NCBI GenBank assembly: GCA_947177005.1
Contig: CAMWSZ010000101.1
Span: 1 to 8,852 of the forward strand
Direction of reading: 5' to 3'
Source of the DNA: an uncultured Clostridia bacterium
GTDB lineage: Bacteria; Bacillota; Clostridia; Oscillospirales; Oscillospiraceae
DNA length: 8,852 bases
The translations under genes and the position numbers were made by a program. The notes under the pieces are model-generated. The model saw only the letters and a list, made by a program, of their open reading frames with translations. It was not told the DNA's origin and made no database searches. Below, piece by piece: positions 1-5,185 of this stretch (positions are counted from its first letter, which is position 1; every line of letters begins with the position of its first letter).

Positions 1-1181
1 ATCCCCGCACAGACAGCCGGTTCTTATCCAATGATATGGAGCAGACAGCGTCAAACGTTGTGGCTGGAATCGTCTCCATTTTGCCGTTTATGGAAAATAT
101 ATCATTCACACCGGACATCCGCCTCGTCTTAAACAGCTCTAAAGTCAGCGATCACCATGCAGTCATTCCGACGGCAGAGTTTGTGAAGCGGGGCTTTACA
201 GATGTGTCTGATGAGGAAAAGAAGCTGTTGTCTTTGGTGTGCAGCAGGCTGTTGTGTGCCGTGGCTGGACCGCATATCTATGAGGCGGTGTCTGCTTCTT
301 TTACCTGTGCAGACGGTGCGTTTACTGCCAAAGGGAAAGAAATCATCACTTCCGGCTGGAAAGAAATTGACCGGAACTTCCGAATTTCCTTGAAAACAGA
401 TGCCGATGAAAGTGCTGAGGATGTGCAGGAACTGCCGGAACTATCTGTAGGGCAGACGTTTGATCCTGTGGATGCTTTTGTCACAGAGCATTTCACATCA
501 CCCCCGAAGCATTACACAGAAGATACCATTCTGTCCGCTATGGAACGGGCAGGAGCCGGGGATATGCCTGACGATGCCGAACGCAAGGGCTTGGGAACAC
601 CGGCTACCCGCGCCGCTATTCTGGAAAAGCTGGTACATATGGGCTTCGTCCAGCGCAGAGGAAAACAGATGATTCCTACGCAAGACGGCATCAATCTCAT
701 CTCGATATTGCCGGAGATGCTGACATCCCCTTCCCTGACCGCTCAATGGGAAAATTGTTTGACTGAAATTGCGAAGGGAGAAGCCGATCCGGAGGAATTT
801 ATGGCCGGTATCGAAAAACAGACGCGCAGTCTGGAGAGAGAGTATTCCAGTGTCAGCGATGATGGGCAGAAGCTGTTCCAGACGGAACATGTGGTGATTG
901 GCGTATGTCCCCGCTGCGGTGAACCAGTCTATGAAGGCCGCAAAAACTATTATTGCAGTAACCGGGACTGCCAGTTTGTGATGTGGAAGAATGACCGCTT
1001 TTTTCAGGAACGCAAGAAGAAGTTCACGCCAAGAATCGCCGCCGCCCTGCTCAAAGACGGAAAGGTGAAAATCAAAGGGATGTTCTCTGTGCAAACTGGC
1101 AAAACCTATGACGGCACGGTGCTGTTAGCGGATACAGGCGGCAAATATGTAAACTACCGGATTGAATGGAGGCAGCGATGA
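1..1181 (+). CDS. topB: DNA topoisomerase III, C-terminal part (5' end outside window)
   Basis: This is a type IA topoisomerase, which passes single DNA strands through a transient tyrosine-linked break; copies like this are common in Firmicute conjugative elements. The frame is open from the first base. The first full codons read PRTDSRFL, which in the family directly follow the active-site tyrosine; bases 1-2 (AT) fit the end of a TAT codon, so the catalytic residue is split by the window edge. The methionine codon at 36 is internal and not the start. Further family marks are the conserved block KGLGTPATRAAILEKL (about 590-640), the LTAQWE block (about 735-755), and a C-terminal zinc ribbon with Cys codons at 906, 915, 954 and 969 (CxxC-x12-C-x4-C). 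About 392 residues are present of roughly 700 in typical TopB. The stop overlaps the next start (ATGA), indicating translational coupling. Identity is very secure; assignment to a conjugative element is inference from context. Confidence 0.95.
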   Translation, partial: PRTDSRFLSNDMEQTASNVVAGIVSILPFMENISFTPDIRLVLNSSKVSDHHAVIPTAEFVKRGFTDVSDEEKKLLSLVCSRLLCAVAGPHIYEAVSASFTCADGAFTAKGKEIITSGWKEIDRNFRISLKTDADESAEDVQELPELSVGQTFDPVDAFVTEHFTSPPKHYTEDTILSAMERAGAGDMPDDAERKGLGTPATRAAILEKLVHMGFVQRRGKQMIPTQDGINLISILPEMLTSPSLTAQWENCLTEIAKGEADPEEFMAGIEKQTRSLEREYSSVSDDGQKLFQTEHVVIGVCPRCGEPVYEGRKNYYCSNRDCQFVMWKNDRFFQERKKKFTPRIAAALLKDGKVKIKGMFSVQTGKTYDGTVLLADTGGKYVNYRIEWRQR

Positions 1182-1420
1182 GCATTTGCAAATTCTGTGG
1201 AACGGAAATTGACTGGATACAGACAAAGGATGGACAATATATCCCCATTAACTTTGATCCTGTATTCGTGATTGAAGACGGCGGCAGAGAGCGGTTTATA
1301 GAGGACACAGGCACAGAGATCATTGGACGGCTTGCCAGACCCGAAGAAGAAAACTGTAATCTGCCTGTTGCCTTTGTGCCTCATGTAAGAACGTGTGGAA
1401 ATCGTCTTAATTTTCGGTAG
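1178..1420 (+). CDS. Small Cys/His-rich protein, putative zinc-binding, mobile-element associated
   Basis: This 80-residue protein has no function I can name. The ATG at 1178 overlaps the topB stop (ATGA) and has a TGGAGG ribosome binding site at 1167-1172, five bases upstream; an alternative ATG at 1166 lies inside that site and is less likely. Residues Cys4 and Cys7 form a CxxC pair (CKFCG) and His69 and Cys73 form a C-terminal HxxxC, so a zinc-ribbon-like fold is possible. The middle is acidic and hydrophilic, with no signal peptide or membrane segment. Overlap with topB implies co-transcription and an accessory role in the conjugative-element module. Base composition resembles topB. The gene looks intact; the zinc-binding idea is inference from the four residues. 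Confidence 0.75.
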   Translation: MSICKFCGTEIDWIQTKDGQYIPINFDPVFVIEDGGRERFIEDTGTEIIGRLARPEEENCNLPVAFVPHVRTCGNRLNFR

Positions 1421-1476
1421 ACAGTCTTTTTCCAAGCAAATTACCCAGAAACATTGTTTACCCATGAGATTAACGA

Positions 1477-1505
1477 TTGCCATTTTTGCCCCAATGTAGT
1501 ATACT
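1477..1505 (+). promoter_or_regulatory. Sigma-70/SigA-type promoter for the methyltransferase remnant
   Basis: TTGCCA at 1477-1482 and TATACT at 1500-1505 are separated by 17 bases, close to consensus. A start site near 1512 would leave a short leader before the GGAGG ribosome binding site (1524-1528) and the ATG at 1536. The promoter survives although the gene it served is cut short after 48 codons, so it may now transcribe the downstream debris and the orphan gene. Confidence 0.6.
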
Positions 1506-1535
1506 AATTCAAAGCCCATTTGCGGAGGTTACACA

Positions 1536-1682
1536 ATGACGGACATGGAAAAGTGCGTTGCCGCTGCTAAGTTTGCAGCGGATTGGAGGGGACGCGGCGA
1601 TGAAAAACAGGAAACACAACGGTTTTGGATGGTACTGCTGACAAAAGTTTTTGATGTGGACGGTTCTACTGCTATTCTGTAA
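1536..1682 (+). pseudogene. Truncated MmeI-like (type IIG) DNA methyltransferase, N-terminal 48 residues
   Basis: An ATG at 1536 with GGAGG seven bases upstream opens a 48-codon frame. Its residues (VAAAKFAADWRGRGDEKQET, then QRFWMVLLTKVFDVD) match my recollection of the N-terminus of large MmeI-like, class I SAM-dependent DNA methyltransferases, which begin with an AA.FA..W.G.G.EK.E.Q.FW..LL..VFG pattern. Family members are usually 900 residues or more. The SAM-binding and NPPF/Y-type motifs that would prove methyltransferase activity are absent, so the fragment cannot methylate DNA. Family resemblance fades after about 1658, where GSTAIL and a TAA follow, suggesting a recombination junction near 1658-1684. 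The upstream promoter and ribosome binding site are intact, so a 48-residue peptide could still be made. Confidence 0.7.
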
Positions 1683-1760
1683 CTATTCAGTCGGTAAATT
1701 TAGCCTCCAAGAACAGAGATTATGAAAAAACAGGTGCAATATTGAGGAGGAAGTGGTAAA

Positions 1761-1935
1761 ATAGGGACAAAAGATGAATTGGACGAGAGAGGTGTGCCTG
1801 ATGTGACAAAAGATGAAATGATAGAACAGCAGGCGCAGATCATCATCCAGCAGTAGGAGATCATAGAGCAGCTGCGCCAGGAAGTGGCGGAGCTGAAAGA
1901 GAGAATGAACAAGACTACGACTCCCTCCACCGTGT
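1761..1935 (+). pseudogene. Remnant of IS66-family transposase (TnpC), 5' end only
   Basis: In the frame of 1803, the translation TKDEMIEQQAQIIIQQ, an amber stop (1854-1856), then EIIEQLRQEVAELKERMNK and a PST match the coiled-coil N-terminus of IS66-family TnpC, which normally continues into a KNSxNSSKPPSSDG-type segment. Three defects are visible: an in-frame TAG at 1854-1856; an apparent start codon turned into ATA at 1761 (ten bases after GGAGG at 1746-1750) or replaced by GTG at 1803; and loss of everything after about residue 58, including the catalytic DDE domain. A 13-base direct repeat (GACAAAAGATGAA at 1766-1778 and 1805-1817, offset 39 bases) duplicates TKDE in frame. No terminal inverted repeats could be identified. 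The IS66 assignment rests on the coiled-coil region and the NK...PST segment, so it is probable rather than certain. Confidence 0.6.
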
Positions 1936-2045
1936 GTTGTAGTGTACTTCCCCCTCATCTCAATTTTACTAGAAAGGCGACCGTTTGTCTGCACTCTTTT
2001 ATCCCTTTTTGTGCAGACCATGTAGCGGTTGGCATGGTGATTATT

Positions 2046-2405
2046 ATGGAGCATAGTGGTAAATCATACATTATTAAAATTGATGGCAGTCATATATACA
2101 TTATTGATGCCTTAACAAATGAAATTATTCAAAAATTCGAAGTTATTGATAATTTTGTCCGTGGCATTGAAGATGATCAGAAATTTAGCGGCATTACTTC
2201 TGAGAATGAAAACCTGTACATATGGAATGCAAATGTTATGGAAGATGGAATATTAAGAATATGCATATACAGTGAGGCCGGTTTTAACATTCATACAAAT
2301 GATGAAGTTAAGGCTGCGCAGTTTATAGAAGAACTGAACGAGTACCTGGCTAACATAATTATTGAGGAATGTGAGTCTGTATATTTGAGTATTGAATCCA
2401 TGTAG
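2046..2405 (+). CDS. Hypothetical protein, 119 residues, AT-rich orphan gene
   Basis: I do not recognise this protein. The ATG at 2046 is preceded by GGTGA (2036-2040) at five bases, better than the in-frame ATG at 2034; the frame also stays open upstream into the transposase remnant, but that part is debris. The first ~75 residues alternate hydrophobic and polar residues as in beta strands (SYIIKIDGSHIYIIDALTNE, NLYIWNANVM, LRICIYSEAG), and residues ~85-119 look helical and acidic (VKAAQFIEELNEYLANIIIE). It has no signal peptide, membrane segment or cysteine motif. Base composition is clearly more AT-rich than the relaxase tail and topB and resembles the CHAT module downstream, which suggests separate acquisition. 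Its neighbours on both sides are broken genes, so it may be small cargo or a fragment of something larger. Spontaneous ORF status cannot be excluded, but length, composition and start signal favour a gene. Confidence 0.55.
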   Translation: MEHSGKSYIIKIDGSHIYIIDALTNEIIQKFEVIDNFVRGIEDDQKFSGITSENENLYIWNANVMEDGILRICIYSEAGFNIHTNDEVKAAQFIEELNEYLANIIIEECESVYLSIESM

Positions 2406-2667
2406 CCAGTATATTCACGCAATGGAGATACTATCGAGCGCCTATGATCGGGAGGTCAGCAAGGACGGCTCTCTGTCAGCCAGGATTTATGAGGTCTGTG
2501 CCGAGAGGGACGGCCTAAAAGGACAGGTCAGGGACTATGAGCGGGTCAGACGGGCCATTGGCCCGGAACAGGCGGACAGGATACTGGAGGCAGCTTACCA
2601 GCAGGAACAGGTCGAAAAGGAGCGGAAACGGGGCGCAAGGTCAAAAATGAGGGCAGGCGCACGATAA
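2392..2667 (+). pseudogene. C-terminal remnant of MobV/Pre-like relaxase (plasmid recombination/mobilisation)
   Basis: The open frame ends at 2667. Its translation from about 2407 (YIHAMEILSSAYDREVSKDG, then LSARIYEVCAERDGLKGQVR, and RRAIGPEQADRILEAAYQQE) resembles the charged, coiled-coil C-terminal tail of MobV-type Pre/Mob proteins of Clostridia. Intact relaxases are about 400-500 residues and carry the His-rich metal-binding and nicking domain at the N-terminus; none of that is present, so the fragment cannot nick DNA. Possible starts are a TTG at 2392 inside the previous gene or an ATG at 2422, neither with a convincing ribosome binding site, which supports a truncated gene. The GC-rich codon use contrasts sharply with the preceding gene, placing a recombination boundary near 2400-2410. 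Relaxase family assignment is from memory of tail sequences and is moderate. Confidence 0.55.
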
Positions 2668-2678
2668 TCACAAAAAAT

Positions 2679-2720
2679 GGAGGGTGTCCCGGTGAATGCC
2701 CTCCTGATTTATTTGGGACA
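2679..2720 (+). other. Overlapping inverted repeats after the relaxase remnant (possible weak terminator)
   Basis: GGAGGG (2679-2684) pairs with CCCTCC (2699-2704), while TGTCCC (2685-2690), lying in that loop, pairs perfectly with GGGACA (2715-2720) downstream. The two six-base stems interlock, so they are either alternative hairpins or a pseudoknot. The first could be a weak terminator for the mobilisation gene; the following sequence (TGATTTATTT) is only moderately T-rich. The structure ends just before the tet promoter. Confidence 0.3.
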
Positions 2721-2735
2721 GCGGGTAAAAACTTC

Positions 2736-2764
2736 TTGCATTTTAGAGTGTGCTATGCTATACT
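2736..2764 (+). promoter_or_regulatory. Promoter of the tet(W)-like gene
   Basis: TTGCAT (2736-2741) and TATACT (2759-2764) are 17 bases apart, with a TG at 2756-2757 giving an extended -10. Transcription should begin near 2771, leaving about 265 bases of leader before the tet start. The leader layout matches the tet(M) leader of Tn916 as I recall it. Confidence 0.8.
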
Positions 2765-2796
2765 GCTGTCATCCTGGTTTGAGGAGTCTATTCAAC

Positions 2797-2820
2797 ATGC
2801 GGCAAGGTATTCTTAAATAA
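2797..2820 (+). CDS. tet leader peptide MRQGILK
   Basis: This seven-codon reading frame (MRQGILK, then TAA) follows a GAGGAG ribosome binding site at 2781-2786, ten bases before the ATG. The same short peptide occurs, as I recall, at the start of the tet(M) leader in Tn916-type elements. Its last codons form the 5' arm of the large leader hairpin, so a ribosome stalled by tetracycline on this frame would alter folding downstream. That coupling is the accepted type of model for this leader class; its operation here is inference from the layout. Confidence 0.7.
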   Translation: MRQGILK

Positions 2821-2890
2821 AATTTGATAATGGGCACAAAAATAATTGCCCCTTGCAGGGGCTTGGTTTTTGTACCCAATTTAAGAATGC
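2807..2890 (+). promoter_or_regulatory. Nested leader hairpin of the tet attenuator
   Basis: Three stems nest in one long hairpin. The outer stem pairs 2807-2818 with 2879-2890 (ATTCTTAAAT perfectly with ATTTAAGAAT, extended by one wobble and one GC pair). The middle stem pairs 2832-2842 (GGGCACAAAAA) with 2867-2877 (TTTTTGTACCC) with one C-A mismatch. The inner stem is GCCCC-TTGCA-GGGGC at 2848-2862. The run TTGGTTTTTG after the inner stem lets it act as a terminator by itself, while the outer stem overlaps the leader peptide's last four codons. Translation of the leader should therefore decide which stems form. Confidence 0.7.
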
Positions 2891-2967
2891 TTTTGCCTTT
2901 TTATCAAATATCGTGACGGATAACGGCTCATGTTAGCTGAATGCGTTTCTATGTATCCGAAGTCATG

Positions 2968-3005
2968 ATCCCCAGCGGTAAAAGTATTTGCCGCTGGGGA
3001 TTTTT
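2968..3005 (+). terminator. Intrinsic terminator (attenuator) just upstream of tet
   Basis: ATCCCCAGCGG (2968-2978) pairs perfectly with CCGCTGGGGAT (2991-3001); the stem extends inward by TAAA/TTTG to a four-base loop and is followed directly by a run of five T (3001-3005). It sits about 33 bases before the tet start codon and has no gene of its own to terminate, so it most likely reduces readthrough into tet when the drug is absent. A small GCCC-TTTT-GGGC hairpin follows at 3008-3019. Confidence 0.85.
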
Positions 3006-3037
3006 GCGCCCTTTTGGGCCTTGTATGGAGGATAGAC

Positions 3038-4957
3038 ATGAACATTATCAATATCGGGATTCTTGCCCATGTAGATGCGGGCAAGACGACACTGACAGAA
3101 AGCCTGCTGTATGCCAGCGGAACCATTTCAGAGCCGGGGAGCGTCGAAAAAGGGACAACGAGAACAGACACTATGTTTTTGGAGCGGCAGCGTGGAATTA
3201 CCATTCAAACGGCAGTCACTTCTTTCCAGTGGCACAGTTGTAAAGTCAACATTGTGGATACTCCCGGCCACATGGATTTCTTGGCAGAGGTATACCGCTC
3301 TCTGGCCGTTTTGGACGGGGCCATCTTGGTGCTCTCCGCTAAAGATGGCGTGCAGGCTCAGACCCGTGTTCTGTTCCATGCCCTACGGAAATTGAACATC
3401 CCCACCATTATCTTTATCAACAAGATCGACCAAGTTGGCATTGATTTGGAGGGCGTATATCAGTCTGTTCGGGATAAGCTCTCCGCTGATATTATCATCA
3501 AGCAGACAGTGTCGCTGTCCTCGAAAATAACTCTGACAGAAAACACTAGTGTAGAGGTGTGGGATTCGGTCATCGAAAATAACGATGAGTTATTGGCAAA
3601 GTATATCGCAGGAGAATCAATCAGTCAGGAAGAACTTGCGCAAGAAGAACAGCGGCGAGTTCAAGACGCCTCCCTGCTCCCGGTCTATCATGGTAGCGCT
3701 AAAAACGGCCTTGGCATTCAACAGTTGATGGGTGCGGTGATAGGGCTGTTCCAACCGACCAAGGAACAGGGGAGCGCCGCCCTGTGCGGTAGTGTTTTTA
3801 AGGTGGAGTATACAGATTGCGGCCAGAGGCTTGTCTATCTGCGGCTATACAGCGGAACGCTGCGTCTGCGGGATACAGTGGCCCTGGCCGGGAGAGAAAA
3901 GCTGAAAATCACAGGGATGCGTATTCCATCCAAAGGGGAGATTGTTCGGACAGATACCGCCCATAAGGGCGAAATTGTCATCCTTCCCAGCGACAGCTTG
4001 AGATTAAACGATATATTGGGGGACAAAACCCAACTTCCTCGTGAAATGTGGAGTGATGCTCCCTTCCCTATGCTGCGGACGACGATTGCGCCAAAAACGG
4101 TAGAGCAAAGAGATCGGTTGCTGGACGCTCTTACGCAAATTGCGGATACTGACCCGCTTTTGCACTACGAGGTGGATTCCACCACCCATGAGATCATTCT
4201 TTCTTTTTTGGGTCGGATGCAGATGGAGGTTGTTTCCGCTTTGCTGACGGAAAAATACAAGATTGAAACAGCAGCGAAGGAACCCACCGTCATTTATTTA
4301 GAGCGGCCGCTCAAAGTGGCCAGCCACACCATCCATATCGAGGTGCCGCCTAACCCGTTTTGGGCATCTATCGGACTGTCTGTTACACCGCTCCCGCTTG
4401 GCTCCGGTGTAAAATACGAGAGCCGGGTTTCCCTGGGATACCTGAACCAGAGTTTTCAAAACGCTGTCATGGATGGTATCCGTTACGGTTTGGAGCAAGG
4501 CTTGTGTGGCTGGAACGTAACGGACTGTAAGATTTGCTTTGAATACGGGCTTTACTATAGCCCGGTCAGTACGCCGGCGGACTTCCGCTCATTGGCCCCG
4601 ATTGTATTGGAACAGGCCTTGAAGAAATCAGGGACGCAGTTGCTGGAACCTTATCTCTCCTTCACCCTCTATGCGCCTCAGGAATACCTTTCCAGGGCTT
4701 ATCATGATGCGCCGAAATACTGTGCCACCATCGAAACGGCCCAGATAAAAAAGGATGAAGTTGTCTTTACTGGCGAAATTCCCGCCCGTTGCATACAGGC
4801 ATACCGTACTGATTTGGCTTTTTACACCAACGGGCGGAGCGTGTGCCTGACGGAACTGAAAGGGTATCAGGCCGCTGTCGACGAGCCAGTCATCCAGCCC
4901 CGTCGTCCAAACAGCCGTTTGGATAAGGTGCGCCATATGTTCAGTAAGATTCCTTGA
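3038..4957 (+). CDS. tet(W): Tetracycline resistance ribosomal protection protein, tet(W)-like
   Basis: This is a GTPase of the EF-G-like ribosomal protection family that dislodges tetracycline from the 30S decoding site. It has 639 residues, the full family length. The ATG at 3038 has GGAGG at 3027-3031, six bases upstream; an in-frame TTG at 3014 lies in the leader and is rejected. GTPase motifs are intact: AHVDAGKT at 10-17, RGITIQ at 52-57, DTPGH at 74-78 and NKID at 128-131. The domain IV loop that displaces the drug is present (Tyr506, Tyr507, Ser508, Pro509, Val510), as is the C-terminal helix ending RRPNSRLDKVRHMF. From memory it resembles Tet(W) far more than Tet(O), Tet(M) or Tet(32), but differs from the common Tet(W) at many positions, notably about residues 160-250 and 320-350, so it may be a divergent allele or a mosaic. 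GC content resembles topB, not the downstream module. It lies behind an attenuated promoter. Function is secure; allele name needs alignment. Confidence 0.95.
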   Translation: MNIINIGILAHVDAGKTTLTESLLYASGTISEPGSVEKGTTRTDTMFLERQRGITIQTAVTSFQWHSCKVNIVDTPGHMDFLAEVYRSLAVLDGAILVLSAKDGVQAQTRVLFHALRKLNIPTIIFINKIDQVGIDLEGVYQSVRDKLSADIIIKQTVSLSSKITLTENTSVEVWDSVIENNDELLAKYIAGESISQEELAQEEQRRVQDASLLPVYHGSAKNGLGIQQLMGAVIGLFQPTKEQGSAALCGSVFKVEYTDCGQRLVYLRLYSGTLRLRDTVALAGREKLKITGMRIPSKGEIVRTDTAHKGEIVILPSDSLRLNDILGDKTQLPREMWSDAPFPMLRTTIAPKTVEQRDRLLDALTQIADTDPLLHYEVDSTTHEIILSFLGRMQMEVVSALLTEKYKIETAAKEPTVIYLERPLKVASHTIHIEVPPNPFWASIGLSVTPLPLGSGVKYESRVSLGYLNQSFQNAVMDGIRYGLEQGLCGWNVTDCKICFEYGLYYSPVSTPADFRSLAPIVLEQALKKSGTQLLEPYLSFTLYAPQEYLSRAYHDAPKYCATIETAQIKKDEVVFTGEIPARCIQAYRTDLAFYTNGRSVCLTELKGYQAAVDEPVIQPRRPNSRLDKVRHMFSKIP

Positions 4958-4979
4958 TACGCCACAGCAAGGATGGTTA

Positions 4980-5008
4980 TTGCATTTCCCTGCCTTTCGT
5001 GGTAAAAT
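4980..5008 (+). promoter_or_regulatory. Candidate promoter for the CHAT module
   Basis: TTGCAT (4980-4985) and TAAAAT (5003-5008) are 17 bases apart, with TG at 5000-5001 forming an extended -10. It begins 23 bases after the tet stop and points toward the CHAT gene, giving an untranslated leader of about 170 bases. Alternatively it is a leftover promoter that travelled with tet. No equally good promoter is visible closer to the CHAT start. Confidence 0.5.
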
Positions 5009-5052
5009 GTAGTTGTAGACCACCAGAGAAAACAACAACCCTGCTACCCCCC

Positions 5053-5099
5053 GTTATCAGCCCCGATAACAATTTGATAACAGCCCATCGTATAGGCTG
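5053..5099 (+). repeat. Inverted and direct repeats in the CHAT 5' leader
   Basis: GTTATC (5053-5058) and GATAAC (5065-5070) form a six-base hairpin with an AGCCCC loop. GATAAC recurs at 5076-5081 followed by AGCCC, giving a competing partner. CAGCC (5081-5085) can also pair with GGCTG (5095-5099). Without a T-run after them these are poor terminators; they may be an operator or a structured leader. The rest of 4958-5185 holds no convincing gene. Confidence 0.35.
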
Positions 5100-5160
5100 G
5101 ATAATATGGACATATCAAATAATCAAAAGGACAAGGTATCATATTTCTAAAGCAAAATCC

Positions 5161-5180
5161 GTTAGAACATGATATCTAAC
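5161..5180 (+). promoter_or_regulatory. Inverted repeat directly before the CHAT start codon
   Basis: GTTAGA (5161-5166) and TCTAAC (5175-5180) are perfect inverted repeats separated by eight bases, ending five bases before the ATG at 5186. They occupy the place where a ribosome binding site would be, and no GGAGG-like sequence is present. It could be a repressor operator or an RNA hairpin limiting translation of a potentially toxic protease. This is inference from position. Confidence 0.35.
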
Positions 5181-5185
5181 AACGT

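Noticed and set aside
498..1094. A 198-codon minus-strand open frame opposite topB
   Set aside because: It lies wholly opposite a clearly coding, conserved topoisomerase; composition shadow with no recognisable domain.
2719..2984. Similar strings CAGCGGGTAAAA (2719) and CAGCGGTAAAAG (2973) as a regulatory repeat
   Set aside because: The first copy lies upstream of the promoter and is not transcribed with the leader, so pairing or switching is not possible; likely coincidence.
3014..3037. N-terminal extension of the tet protein from an in-frame TTG
   Set aside because: The start would lie in the small hairpin after the attenuator and just before the real GGAGG; family members begin at the residue matching ATG 3038.
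4954..5172. A 72-codon open frame starting with TTG overlapping the tet stop
   Set aside because: It has no ribosome binding site, no domain-like sequence, and lies over the promoter and repeats of the CHAT leader; probably chance.
5009..5185. CRISPR array or Csx30/Csx31-type genes linked to the TPR-CHAT protein
   Set aside because: No regularly spaced repeats and no Cas-like frame are present in the window.
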